Positions 50,771 to 59,550 of a DNA stretch of 64,000 nucleotides are shown in pieces. Under the pieces are notes generated by a model that did no database searches, was not told where the DNA came from, and saw only the letters and a list, made by a program, of their open reading frames with translations. The position numbers were made by a program, and so were the translations under genes. Numbering within the stretch: the stretch's first letter is position 1; every line of letters starts with the position of its first letter. The stretch covers positions 372,001 to 436,000 of the forward strand of contig NZ_NSKC01000001.1 in assembly GCF_002286985.1 (NCBI RefSeq), in the 5' to 3' direction. Source of the DNA: Halorubrum salipaludis (GTDB taxonomy: Archaea; Halobacteriota; Halobacteria; Halobacteriales; Haloferacaceae).

Positions 50771-53509
50771 TCACCGCAGCCGACCGAGCAGCCGGTAGTC
50801 GCGGTCGGGGTCGTACCGGCGGAACAGCAGGCTGTTGGTGAGCACGCTCACGCTGGACAGCGCCATCGCCCCCGCGGCCAGCGCGGGCTGGAGCAGCCCG
50901 AGCGACGCGAGCGGGATCATCAGCGTGTTGTAGCCGAGCGCCCACACGAGGTTCTGTTTGATCTTCTGGAGCGTCGCGTCCGAGACCCGGATCGCCTTCG
51001 CCACGTCGAGCGGGTCGTCGCGCATCAGCGTCACGTCCGCGGCCTCGATGGCCACGTCCGTGCCGCTCCCGATGGCGGTGCCGACGTACGCGACCGCGAG
51101 CGCGGGCGCGTCATTGACCCCGTCGCCGACCATCATCGCCTGCCGGCCGTCGGCCTGGATCGACTCGACGGCCGCCGACTTGTCCTCGGGGAGGACCTCG
51201 GCCCTGACGTTCGCGGGGTCGATACCGACCCGCTCGGCGACCGCGCGGGCGGTGCGCTCGTTGTCGCCCGTGATCAGCATCACGTCGATGCCGCGGTCCT
51301 TGAGGGCCGCCACGGCGTCCGCCGCGCTCGGCTTCACGGTGTCCGCGTCGGCGACGATCCCGACGAGCCGGCCCTCGTTCGCGCCGGCGGGCACGCGGGC
51401 GACGAGCATCGCCGTCTTCCCCTCGCTCTCCAAGCGTTCCATCTCTTCGGCGGCGGGAGACGGATCGATCCCGTTGTCGCGCAGCAGCTTCCGGTTGCCG
51501 ACCAGCACCTCGCTGCCGCCGTCGGGCCCGTCCGACCCGACGGTCGCGCGGACCCCGTGGCCGGGGACGTTCTCGAAGCCGTCCGGCTCGGGGATCTCCA
51601 GTCCGCGCTCGCGCGCCCCGTCGACGATGGCGCGGGCGAGGGGGTGTTCGCTCCCGCGCTCGGCGGCCGCGGCGAGCCGGAGCACCTCCGTCTCCGGGTC
51701 GCGGTCGGGACCCGAGCCGGCTTCGGGGGCGATGAGGCCGTCGTCGCCCTCCCGCCGCTGCGCCGTGCCCCCGTCCGGGGCCGGGTCGTCGTCCGGGATC
51801 ACGTTGCCGTCGCGGTCGAAGGCGACCACGTCGGTCAGCTCCATCTCGCCCTCGGTGAGGGTCCCGGTCTTGTCGAAGACGACGGTGTCGACGTCCTTGG
51901 CGCGTTCGAGCACGTCGCCGCCCTTGAACAGGATCCCGTGTCCGGCGCCGATCGTCGTCCCGACCATCGTCGCGGCGGGCGTCGCCAGCCCGAGCGCGCA
52001 GGGACAGGCGATGAGCACCGCGGAGGCGAACACGACGACCGCGAACTCGGAGACCGAGACCGCCCCGCCGGCGACCGCGGGACCGCCGGCGACGAGGTCC
52101 CACAGCGGGAGCGCGTTCACGAACCCGGCGAGCGCCTCCGGGAAGAGGAACCAGACGGTCCCCCACAGCAGGGCGTTGGCGATGACCGCCGGGACGAAGT
52201 ACGCCGAGATGCGGTCGGCGAGGTTCTGGATGTCGGGCTGGCGCGACTGCGCCTCCTTCACGGTGCGGACGATCTGCTGGAGCGCGGTGTCGGCGCCGAC
52301 CTTCGTCGCCTCGACCACGAGCACCCCGTTCTCGTTCACCGTCGCCCCGACGACCTCGTCGCCCTCGCCCTTCTCGACGGGGACCGACTCGCCGGTCACC
52401 ATCGACTCGTCGACCGCGCTCTGGCCGTCGACGACGACCCCGTCGGTCGGGACCTTCTCGCCCGGGCGGACCTTCATCCGGTCGCCGACTTCGACCTCGT
52501 CGACGGGCACCTCGCGCTCCGTCCCGTCCTCCTCGACGAGGGTGGCCCGGTCCGCCTCCATCTCCAGCAGCTTCCGGAGCGCCTCGCCGGCCCGGCCCTT
52601 CGAGCGGGCCTCCAGGTAGTTGCCGAGCGTGATGAACACGAGGATGAACGCGGCCGTGTCGAAGTAGAGGCTCCCGGCGATCGCGCCCGACAGCGCCGCG
52701 ACCGAGTAGACGTACGCGGTCGTGGAGCCGAGCGCGATCAGCACGTCCATGTTGGCGCGCCCGTTCGTCACGAGCGCCTTGTAGGAGTTCCTGTAGAACG
52801 GGCGCCCGAGGACGACCTGCACGGGCGTCGCGAGCAGGAACTGGACCAACCCGATCCGGACGCCGAAGACGGTCTCGGGGAACACCTCGCCGCCGAACAG
52901 CAGGTGATCCGTCATAAACGCCAGCAGCGGCAGCGAGAGGACCGCGCCGAACAGGGTCAGTCGGAGCTGTCTGCGGATCTCCTCCTCGCGGGCGGCGTCG
53001 CGGGCGTCCTGCCCGGCGTCGCCCGTCCCGCTCGCTCCGGCGCCGTCCCCGGATCCCTCTCCGTCCCCCTCACCGCCGCTCCCGCTCCCCTCCCGAACCG
53101 GCGAGTAGCCCGCCGACTCGATCGCGTCGTAGAGGTCGCCGAGCGAGGCGTCCGCGGGGTTATACTGGACCTGCGCCTCGTCGGTCGCGTAGTTCACCGT
53201 CGCCTCGATCACGCCGGGCGTCGACTCCAGGGCCTCCGCGTTGGTCTCCGCGCAGTTCGCACAGGACATGTCCGTGATCGCGACCGTGACGCTCTCGCTC
53301 ACGGCGCCGTAGCCCGCCGACTCGATCGCCGCGTAGATCTCGCCGAGCGACACCTCCGCGGGGTCGTACTCGACGGAGCCCTCGTCGGTGGCGTAGTTGG
53401 CGTTCGCCGAGACCACCCCGTCGAGGCCGTCGAGGGCGTCCTCGATCGTCGCCGAGCAGTTGGCGCAGGACATCCCCGTGACGTTCAGATGGGCTGTTCT
53501 CGTTGGCAT
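50771..53509 (-). CDS. copA: Copper-exporting P1B-type ATPase CopA
   Basis: This 912-residue protein has two N-terminal heavy-metal-binding domains (GMSCANC with Cys15/Cys18; DMSCANC with Cys83/Cys86), a Gly/Ser-rich linker, eight membrane helices with the ion-site CPC in [13 protein letters not shown], the actuator TGES, the phosphorylation site DKTGT, the SEHPLA nucleotide motif and [10 protein letters not shown]. It pumps Cu+ out of the cell. The promoter region shares two motifs with the copper-chaperone gene at 54838. ATG 53509 fits the first HMA domain. Confidence 0.95.
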   Translation of the reverse strand: MPTRTAHLNVTGMSCANCSATIEDALDGLDGVVSANANYATDEGSVEYDPAEVSLGEIYAAIESAGYGAVSESVTVAITDMSCANCAETNAEALESTPGVIEATVNYATDEAQVQYNPADASLGDLYDAIESAGYSPVREGSGSGGEGDGEGSGDGAGASGTGDAGQDARDAAREEEIRRQLRLTLFGAVLSLPLLAFMTDHLLFGGEVFPETVFGVRIGLVQFLLATPVQVVLGRPFYRNSYKALVTNGRANMDVLIALGSTTAYVYSVAALSGAIAGSLYFDTAAFILVFITLGNYLEARSKGRAGEALRKLLEMEADRATLVEEDGTEREVPVDEVEVGDRMKVRPGEKVPTDGVVVDGQSAVDESMVTGESVPVEKGEGDEVVGATVNENGVLVVEATKVGADTALQQIVRTVKEAQSRQPDIQNLADRISAYFVPAVIANALLWGTVWFLFPEALAGFVNALPLWDLVAGGPAVAGGAVSVSEFAVVVFASAVLIACPCALGLATPAATMVGTTIGAGHGILFKGGDVLERAKDVDTVVFDKTGTLTEGEMELTDVVAFDRDGNVIPDDDPAPDGGTAQRREGDDGLIAPEAGSGPDRDPETEVLRLAAAAERGSEHPLARAIVDGARERGLEIPEPDGFENVPGHGVRATVGSDGPDGGSEVLVGNRKLLRDNGIDPSPAAEEMERLESEGKTAMLVARVPAGANEGRLVGIVADADTVKPSAADAVAALKDRGIDVMLITGDNERTARAVAERVGIDPANVRAEVLPEDKSAAVESIQADGRQAMMVGDGVNDAPALAVAYVGTAIGSGTDVAIEAADVTLMRDDPLDVAKAIRVSDATLQKIKQNLVWALGYNTLMIPLASLGLLQPALAAGAMALSSVSVLTNSLLFRRYDPDRDYRLLGRLR

Positions 53510-53539
53510 GTGTACTACTACGGGTTCCCCCCTTAGGCG

Positions 53540-53594
53540 GTTTTCTGCTTCGCGATCGGGGGTTCGATCGGGTCGAAATCTTGGATTCGAAAGT
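53540..53594 (-). promoter_or_regulatory. Candidate copper-responsive promoter of copA
   Basis: GGATTCGAAAGT (53583-53594) lies 30 nt upstream of CGAAGCAGAAAAC (minus strand, 53552-53540), which itself is 30 nt before the copA ATG. Both elements recur in the same order before the chaperone gene at 54838. Confidence 0.55.
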
Positions 53595-53644
53595 AATGGA
53601 CACGGTCGGAAGAGAGTGAGGCGAAATCGGGATTATCGACGACA

Positions 53645-54044
53645 TTACTTAAAAGGGTCATGCGGTGGCGCGTGCCTCCGAGCGCCCTGATAAGGGCGCG
53701 AGGAGCACGCGCGAGGTCGCCGGCGCTACGCGCCGGCTGCCAGAGGGACCTTCGGTCCCTCGCTGGACGCGGTGAGCGCTCGCAGAGCGCGAACCGCGAG
53801 GCTGGGGAGGCGTGAGGCTGGGTGGTTGCGGGGTGGGACTCAAAGGGGCAGTCGCGAAGCGGGCGCAGACGACGGAAGTAGCGAGGGACCGAAGGTCCCT
53901 CTGACAGCCGGCGGCTTCGCCGCCGGCAAGACCGCAAGGAGCGAGCACCGCGAGCGACTGAGGACCGCACCGAGTGTGCGCCCGCTTCGCGACTGGGGCT
54001 TTGGAGGCGTTCGTCGACGATCCGCGATCGACTATTTATAAGCG
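53645..54044. repeat. Structured dispersed repeat, copy B (candidate non-coding RNA)
   Basis: The element is bounded by ACTTAAAAG (53647-53655) and TTTATAAG (54034-54041). It holds, in order, a long hairpin 53665-53712, two cassette hairpins (53719-53737 and 53743-53761), a stem 53768-53798, GAGGCTGGGGAGGCGTGAGG (53798-53817), the long-range stem arms 53841-53867 and 53977-54003 with CAAAG/CTTTG and a G-rich internal loop, and between the arms two more cassette hairpins (53883-53901, 53907-53927) and AAGGAGCGAGCACCGCGAGC. Shared core and spacing with copy A identify it. Confidence 0.8.
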
Positions 54045-54106
54045 AGCGGCTGAGGTTTGCCAGTAGTCACCGACAAAATCCGCTTATAAACAACTGGCCC
54101 GTCAGA

Positions 54107-54706
54107 TTATACCCCTTCCTCCAACCGCTGGTACCGCTCTCGAAACCGCGACAGGCAGGAGGAACAGCAGAAGTGGTACACCTCGCCGTCGATCCGCGCC
54201 GTCTCGCCCTCGCTGTCGACGGTGTTGGAACACTCCGCGCAGGTCAACGCGAACTCCACGCCCTCGATCGAGGGCGTCCACTCGAACTCGTCGACCAGGG
54301 TGACCGCGTAGTCGTCGACGGCGACCCCCTCGAACAATCCCTGCACCCACTCCCTCGCGTTCCGACCCTCCACGCGGGCGTACACCCGGAGGTCGCCCTC
54401 GGCCGTGACGAACACGTGCTCGACCGCGTCGGCGTCCCGGACCCGATCCCGCGCCGCGTCGAGCGCCTCGGGGCGGTTCGGCGGCAGCGCCACGTCGATC
54501 AGCACCGGCACCCCGGCGCGCAGCTTCGTCCGGTCGACATCGACCGTGAACCCCTCGATGATGCCGGCCTCCTGTAGCCGCGTGACGCGGTCCGAGACCG
54601 CGGGCCCGGAGAGCCCCACCCGTTCGCCGATCTCGCTGAACGCCCGGCGGGCGTCGTCGGCCAGCAGCGACAGGATCTGCAAGTCCGTCTCGTCGAGGTC
54701 GCGCAT
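54107..54706 (-). CDS. Lrp/AsnC-family regulator with TRASH metal-binding domain (copper regulator)
   Basis: This 199-residue protein has an AsnC-type helix-turn-helix (ETDLQILSLLADDARRAF, VGLSGPAVSDRVTRLQEAG), a ligand-binding-like middle, and a C-terminal TRASH zinc-finger-like domain with CAECSNT and CCSSC. The same architecture regulates copper export in Halobacterium (established for its homologue). ATG 54706 is 26 nt from TTATATAT (54726-54733), so the gene is leaderless. It is divergent from the copper chaperone gene and near copA. Confidence 0.88.
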   Translation of the reverse strand: MRDLDETDLQILSLLADDARRAFSEIGERVGLSGPAVSDRVTRLQEAGIIEGFTVDVDRTKLRAGVPVLIDVALPPNRPEALDAARDRVRDADAVEHVFVTAEGDLRVYARVEGRNAREWVQGLFEGVAVDDYAVTLVDEFEWTPSIEGVEFALTCAECSNTVDSEGETARIDGEVYHFCCSSCLSRFRERYQRLEEGV

Positions 54707-54754
54707 GGCTCGCGGTACGCACCGGATATATAAGACGGTTGGGCGTGACGCTTC

Positions 54755-54804
54755 GGATTCCAAAGTCAAGGCGGTCGTCGAGCCGCAGTCCCGAAGCAGA
54801 AAAC
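54755..54804 (+). promoter_or_regulatory. Candidate copper-responsive site shared by chaperone and regulator promoters
   Basis: GGATTCCAAAGT (54755-54766) lies 25 nt before CGAAGCAGAAAAC (54792-54804), which is 33 nt before the chaperone ATG. The first motif is also just upstream of the regulator TATA box at 54726-54733 on the other strand. Confidence 0.55.
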
Positions 54805-54837
54805 GACAAACATCTACCCGCCGTATCGGTACGTGTC

Positions 54838-55035
54838 ATGAGCCGGACGATCACGGTCGAGGGAATGTCGTGTGGACACTGCGAACAGAGCGTCACGGAG
54901 GCGCTGGAGGGCGTCGACGGCGTCGAGAGCGCGACCGCGGACCGCGAGAGCGACTCGGCGACCGTCGAGGGCGACGCCGACCCGGACGCCTTGGTGAGCG
55001 CGGTGAGCGAGGCGGGCTACGACGCGTCGGCGTAA
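54838..55035 (+). CDS. Copper chaperone, single HMA domain
   Basis: This 65-residue protein is one heavy-metal-associated domain with MSCGHC in the first loop and the usual beta-alpha-beta pattern. It carries Cu+ to CopA. ATG 54838 follows the shared promoter motif. Together with copA and the TRASH regulator it forms a copper-resistance module, here split by repeat B. The stop lies in a diverged tandem duplication. Confidence 0.9.
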   Translation: MSRTITVEGMSCGHCEQSVTEALEGVDGVESATADRESDSATVEGDADPDALVSAVSEAGYDASA

Positions 55036-55092
55036 ACGGTCCGGCGCGTCGACCTAGACGGCCAGCGCGTCGGCTAAAGGGTCCGGCGCGTC
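55024..55092 (+). repeat. Diverged tandem duplication spanning the chaperone stop codon
   Basis: A 27-nt segment containing the TAA stop (55024-55050) recurs with two changes at 55067-55092, period about 43 nt. Confidence 0.75.
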
Positions 55093-55162
55093 TGTTTCTG
55101 GGGTGACCACCGGATTCTCCTTCGAGTGTCGGGTCCGAATCGAGCGCGACCGACGCGACTCG

Positions 55163-55369
55163 CTATCGGTACCGGAGAGCCAGGACGCCGACGACCGCCG
55201 ACAGACCAACGACGGTCAGCACTTCCCCCCACAGTCCGGGCTCTCCCACCGTGGCGATCCCGATCGCGGTCATCGCGAGACCCACGAGCAGCGTCAGGGC
55301 GCCCAAGACGACGTTCGGGACGAACCCGAGGACGGCGTCGGCGATCAGGTCGAAAACCTCGTCGAACAC
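55163..55369 (-). CDS. Small two-helix membrane protein, 68 residues
   Basis: MFDEVFDLIADAVLGFVPNV begins an amphipathic start, followed by two membrane helices (GALTLLVGLAMTAIGIATVG and GEVLTVVGLSAVVGVLALRY). It lies alone between the chaperone gene and the 3' end of the dihydrolipoyl dehydrogenase gene. No family recognised. Confidence 0.55.
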   Translation of the reverse strand: MFDEVFDLIADAVLGFVPNVVLGALTLLVGLAMTAIGIATVGEPGLWGEVLTVVGLSAVVGVLALRYR

Positions 55370-55460
55370 GATCAGTGACAGCGTGTCCGTACCGGCGTCA
55401 CAAAGTTCCGGCGGGCGGAGACTGAACCGACGGACCCTCGGACAGAGACCGGTCCCCGCC

Positions 55461-56888
55461 TTACCGGTTCAGCGTGTGAATCGCCTGTCCGCGGGCGTTC
55501 TCCGCGGCCTCCATCACCGCCTCCGCGAGCGTCGGGTGGGTGTGGACCGTCGCCGCCACGTCCTCCAGCGTCGCGCCCATCTCGATCGCGAGCGCGACCT
55601 CGGCGATCAGCTCCGAAGCCTCCGGGCCGACGATCTGCGCGCCGAGCACGAAGCCGGTCTCGTCGTCGGCGACGATCCGGACGAACCCCTCGGTGTGGCC
55701 GGTCGTCATCGCGCGGCCGGAGGCGTTGAAGGGCATCTCGCCGACCGCGGGCTCGAACCCCTCCGCTTCCGCCGCTTCCTCGGTCAGCCCCACCGTCCCG
55801 ATCTCGGGGTCGGTGAAGACGGCCGCGGGGATCGCCTGCTGGTCCATCGCGGCCGGCTCGCCCGCGATCACCTCGGCGGCGACGATCCCCTCCGTCGAGG
55901 CCGCGTGCGCGAGCATCGGGTCGCCGGCCACGTCGCCGACGGCGTGAATATGGTCGACCGCGGTGCGGGTGCGGTCGTCCGTCTCGACGAACCCGCGGTC
56001 GTCCGTCTCGATCCCGGCGTTCCCTAAGTCGAGCCCGTCCGTGACCGGCTGACGCCCGACCGCGACGAGGATCTTGTCGACGCCGTATGTCGACTCCTCT
56101 CCCTCCTCCGTCTCCGTGTGGAGGAGATAGCCGCCGTCGGCGCCCTCGGACCACTCGCTCGCGCCCTCGCCGAAGTGGAACTCGACGCCCAGCTCCTCGG
56201 CGCGCTTGCGGACGATCCGCTTCACGTCGTCCTCGTAGGGGTCGAGGATGTCGTCGAGCATCTCGACGACCGTCACGTCGGCGCCGAGCTTCGCGTACGT
56301 GGTCGCCAGCTCCATGCCGATGTACCCGCCGCCGACGATCCCGAGCCGGTCCGGGACCGTGTCGGCGTCGAGCGCCTCGGCGGAGCTCCAGACGTGGTCC
56401 GCGGCGAACTCGAAGCCGGGGATCTGGATCGGGCGCGACCCGGTCGCGACGATCGCGTGCTCGAACTCGATCGACTCGGACCCTTGCCCCTCGCCGCCGT
56501 GCGCGACGCGGGCGGTGTGCTCGTCGACGAACGACGCCTCGCCCTCGATCAGGTTGACGCCGTTGGCCTTACAGAGCTTCTCGACGCCGCCGGTGAGCCG
56601 GTCGACGACCCCGTCCTTCCACTCGACCATCTTCCCCATGTCGACGGCGGGGTCCGCGTGGATCCCCATCGACTCGGCGTTGCCGGCCTCGTGGGCGAGC
56701 CCAGACCCCGTGATCAGCGCCTTCGAGGGGATACAGCCGCGGTTGAGACAGACCCCTCCGTAGGCGTCCTTCTCGACGAGGGTCGTGTCGAGCCCCTCCT
56801 GTGCGGCGCGGATGGCGGCGACGTAGCCGCCCGGTCCCGCGCCGATCACCAGTACCTCCGTTCCGGTTGTGACGTCTCCGACGACCAT
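55461..56888 (-). CDS. lpdA: Dihydrolipoyl dehydrogenase (E3)
   Basis: This 475-residue flavoprotein has the FAD motif GAGPGGYVAAIRAAQEG, the redox disulfide in GGVCLNRGCIPSKAL, the NAD motif GGGYIGMELA, and the C-terminal dimerisation domain with HTHPTLAEAVMEAA carrying the catalytic His-Glu pair. It reoxidises dihydrolipoyl groups of E2. ATG 56888 shares one base with the E2 stop, so it is the last gene of a coupled operon. Confidence 0.96.
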   Translation of the reverse strand: MVVGDVTTGTEVLVIGAGPGGYVAAIRAAQEGLDTTLVEKDAYGGVCLNRGCIPSKALITGSGLAHEAGNAESMGIHADPAVDMGKMVEWKDGVVDRLTGGVEKLCKANGVNLIEGEASFVDEHTARVAHGGEGQGSESIEFEHAIVATGSRPIQIPGFEFAADHVWSSAEALDADTVPDRLGIVGGGYIGMELATTYAKLGADVTVVEMLDDILDPYEDDVKRIVRKRAEELGVEFHFGEGASEWSEGADGGYLLHTETEEGEESTYGVDKILVAVGRQPVTDGLDLGNAGIETDDRGFVETDDRTRTAVDHIHAVGDVAGDPMLAHAASTEGIVAAEVIAGEPAAMDQQAIPAAVFTDPEIGTVGLTEEAAEAEGFEPAVGEMPFNASGRAMTTGHTEGFVRIVADDETGFVLGAQIVGPEASELIAEVALAIEMGATLEDVAATVHTHPTLAEAVMEAAENARGQAIHTLNR

Positions 56889-58561
56889 TATTGAGTCAAC
56901 AGTAGCAGCGGGTGTTCAAGGTGTTCCATCACGGTGTTCGCGAACTCGGCCGCGACCGCGCCGTCGATCACGCGGTGGTCGATCGACAGCGACAGCGGCA
57001 GGGTCGGCGCCGCGACGACCGCGCCGTCGCGGGCGACGGGGCGCTCCTCGATGGCGCCCAGCCCCAAGATCGCGGTCTCTGGGTAGTTGATGATCGGCGT
57101 GGCGTACTCCCCGCCGATGGCGCCGAAGTTGGTGATCGAGAACGTGCCGCCCTTCATCTCCGCCGGCTTGAGCTTGCGCTCGCGGGCGCGGGCGGCGAGG
57201 TCGCTGACCTCCGCGGCCAGCTCGAAGAGCCCCTTCTCGTCGACGTCCTCGACGACCGGCACCATCAGCCCGGCGTCGGTCGCGACGGCGATCCCGAGGT
57301 TGTACTCCTTTTTCAACACGATCTCCTCGTCGTCCTCGCGGAGCTCGCTGTTGAGGTACGGGTACTCCTTCAGCCCCGCGACGATCGCCTTCATCACGAA
57401 CGGCATGTAGGTGAGCCGCACGCCCGCCTCCTCCGCCCGGGGCTTCAGCTCCTCGCGAGCTTCCACGAGAGCATCGACCTCGGCTGTGTCGTGGTGGGTG
57501 ACGTGCGGGGCGGTGAACTTTGAGCGCTCCATCTGCTTCCCGATGGTGCGCCGCACCCCGCGGTAGGGGACGGTCTCGTCAGCCGAACCGGTCGTCGCAT
57601 CGGCGTCGGTCACACCGGTGCCGGTCGTCGCACCGGCGCCTGCCGTCGCGGAGCCCGCGGCGGCACCGCCGGCGTCGACGTCGACCGGTTCGGGTTCGGT
57701 GGCCGAGTCGGCCGCCGTCCCCGACTCCAGCGCCTCGGCGTACGCGCGAACGTCCTCGCCGGTGACGAACGCCTCGCCGTCCCGGGTCTCGTCGGTCGGC
57801 ACGTCGTCGATGTCGACGCCGAGCTCGCGGACGACCTTCCGAGTCGCGGGCGTCGCGAGCGTCGTCTCGCGGCCGGCTGGTTCGGGTGCTCCGGCAGACG
57901 GCGCTGCAGTCGACGCGGAGCCCGCGGAGCCGTCCTCGCCGCGCTTTTTCACGGCGGATTTCCGGCCGCCGGATCCCACGTCGGTCGGGGTCGGCGCCGG
58001 CGCCTCGTCGGAGCCGGAATCGCCCGCGTCGTCGCCTCCGCCGCCCTCGGCGTGCGCCCGCACGTCGGCCTCGCTGATCCGGCCGCCGGGGCCGCTCCCG
58101 TCGACCGCCGCGATGTCGACGCCGAGTTCGCGTGCGAGCCGGCGGGCGGAGGGCGGCGCGAAGGTTCGGCCGGACGAGGTGGCCGGTTCGGAGTCACCGT
58201 CGGCGGCGTCGGGGTCGGCGTCAGCCGCGCCCGGTTCCGACCCTTCCGCCTCGCCCCTCGGCTCGTCGCCCGGAGCCGCGTCGGCGCCGTCAGCCTCCCC
58301 TCCGGCGTCTCCGTCGTCCTCCCCGACGCGGAACGAGATGATCACGTCGCCGACGGGGACGACGTCCCCCTCCTCGACGAACAGCTCCTCGACGGTCCCG
58401 TCGTAGCTCGACGGGACCTCGACGAGCGCCTTGTCGGTCTCGACCTCGGCGACCGGCTGGTCCTCCTCGACGCGGTCGCCGGGCGCGACGAGCCACGAGA
58501 CGAGCTCGCCCTCGGCGACGCCTTCGCCCACGTCGGGCAGTTTGAACTCTTTGACCGGCAT
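56888..58561 (-). CDS. 2-oxoacid dehydrogenase E2 (dihydrolipoyl acyltransferase)
   Basis: This 557-residue protein starts at ATG 58561 with one lipoyl domain (lipoyl Lys44 in ETDKALVEV). It has two peripheral-subunit-binding domains (about residues 136-172 and 239-278, each with ARELGVDI or VRELGVDI), joined by Ala/Gly/Glu-rich linkers, and the catalytic domain ending in DHRVIDG (His529, Asp533). It transfers the acyl group to CoA. Two binding domains are more than most E2 proteins carry. Haloarchaeal complexes of this type have poorly defined substrates (pyruvate or branched-chain). Confidence 0.93.
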   Translation of the reverse strand: MPVKEFKLPDVGEGVAEGELVSWLVAPGDRVEEDQPVAEVETDKALVEVPSSYDGTVEELFVEEGDVVPVGDVIISFRVGEDDGDAGGEADGADAAPGDEPRGEAEGSEPGAADADPDAADGDSEPATSSGRTFAPPSARRLARELGVDIAAVDGSGPGGRISEADVRAHAEGGGGDDAGDSGSDEAPAPTPTDVGSGGRKSAVKKRGEDGSAGSASTAAPSAGAPEPAGRETTLATPATRKVVRELGVDIDDVPTDETRDGEAFVTGEDVRAYAEALESGTAADSATEPEPVDVDAGGAAAGSATAGAGATTGTGVTDADATTGSADETVPYRGVRRTIGKQMERSKFTAPHVTHHDTAEVDALVEAREELKPRAEEAGVRLTYMPFVMKAIVAGLKEYPYLNSELREDDEEIVLKKEYNLGIAVATDAGLMVPVVEDVDEKGLFELAAEVSDLAARARERKLKPAEMKGGTFSITNFGAIGGEYATPIINYPETAILGLGAIEERPVARDGAVVAAPTLPLSLSIDHRVIDGAVAAEFANTVMEHLEHPLLLLTQ

Positions 58562-58563
58562 GG

Positions 58564-59550
58564 TCAGAACTCCACCGCCTCCCTGATACCCTCCTCGATC
58601 CGGGTCGCGGACGGGAGGTAATAGTCCTCTAAGGCGTACAGCGGGTAGGGCGCGTCGAAGCCGGTGACGCGCTTCACCGGCGCCTCCTGGTACAACAGCG
58701 CCTCCTCCTGGATGATCGCCGTGATCTCCCCGGCGAGCCCGCCGGTCTTCGGGGCCTCGTGGACGACGACGGCGCGCCCGGTGGCCTCGAACGCCTCGAC
58801 GATCGCCTCGCGGTCGAGCGGCGAGACGGTGCGGAGGTCGACGACCTCGCACTCGATCCCCTCCTCGGCGAGCGTCTCGGCCGCCTCCAGCGTCGGGCGC
58901 GTCATGGCGCCGTAGGTGAACACCGCCACGTCGCCACCCTCGCGGCGGGTGGCCGCCTCGCCGATGGGGACGGTGTACGGCTCCTCGGGCACCTCGTCGC
59001 GGAACGCCCGGTAGATGAGCTTCGGTTCGAGGAAGATCACCGGGTCGGGGTCGCGGATCGACGCCGCCAACAGCCCCTTCGCGTCGTACGGGGTAGAGGG
59101 AATGACGACCTTCAGCCCGGCCTCGTGGGCGTAAAACGCCTCCTTCGACTCGGAGTGGTGCTCCGGCGCCCGGATCCCGCCGCCGTAGGGGGCACGGAGG
59201 GTCATCGGGAGGTTGAACCGCCCCCGGCTTCGGGTCCGGAACCGGGCCATGTGGGAGACGATCTGGTCGAAGCCGGGGTACATGAACCCGGAGAACTGGA
59301 TCTCGGGGACGGGCTTGAGGCCCATCGCGGCCATGCCGACCGCACAGCCGACGATCCCCGACTCCGCGAGCGGGGTGTCGACGACGCGGTCGCCGCCGAA
59401 CTCGTCGAACAGCCCTTCGGTCGCGCGGAAGACGCCGCCGTTCTTCCCCACGTCCTGTCCCATCACGAGGACGTCGTCGTCCTCGCGCATCTCGGTGTAC
59501 AATCCGTCTCGGACCGCCTGTACCACGGTGAGGTTCTGTGTCTCGCTCAT
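58564..59550 (-). CDS. 2-oxoacid dehydrogenase E1 beta subunit
   Basis: This 328-residue protein has the E1-beta signatures TPLAESGIVGCAVGMAAMGL, VPEIQFSGFMYPGFDQI, the GGGIRAPEHHSES loop and a transketolase C-terminal domain (VVDLRTVSPLDREAI, VVVHEAPKTGG). With E1 alpha it decarboxylates the 2-oxo acid using thiamine diphosphate. It is immediately downstream of E1 alpha with no gap and 2 nt upstream of E2. Confidence 0.94.
   Translation of the reverse strand: MSETQNLTVVQAVRDGLYTEMREDDDVLVMGQDVGKNGGVFRATEGLFDEFGGDRVVDTPLAESGIVGCAVGMAAMGLKPVPEIQFSGFMYPGFDQIVSHMARFRTRSRGRFNLPMTLRAPYGGGIRAPEHHSESKEAFYAHEAGLKVVIPSTPYDAKGLLAASIRDPDPVIFLEPKLIYRAFRDEVPEEPYTVPIGEAATRREGGDVAVFTYGAMTRPTLEAAETLAEEGIECEVVDLRTVSPLDREAIVEAFEATGRAVVVHEAPKTGGLAGEITAIIQEEALLYQEAPVKRVTGFDAPYPLYALEDYYLPSATRIEEGIREAVEF

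Noticed and set aside
53533-53970. Open frames over repeat B (and similar ones over repeats A and C) with shared Pro/Ser/Arg-rich peptides such as TPPQPRGSRSAS
   Set aside because: Similarity follows the DNA repeat, frames are interrupted differently in each copy, and covariation indicates structure rather than protein.
26813-54044. Transposable element with a transposase as explanation for the dispersed repeats
   Set aside because: No transposase frame, no clear terminal inverted repeats of IS type and no evident target duplication in copies A and B.
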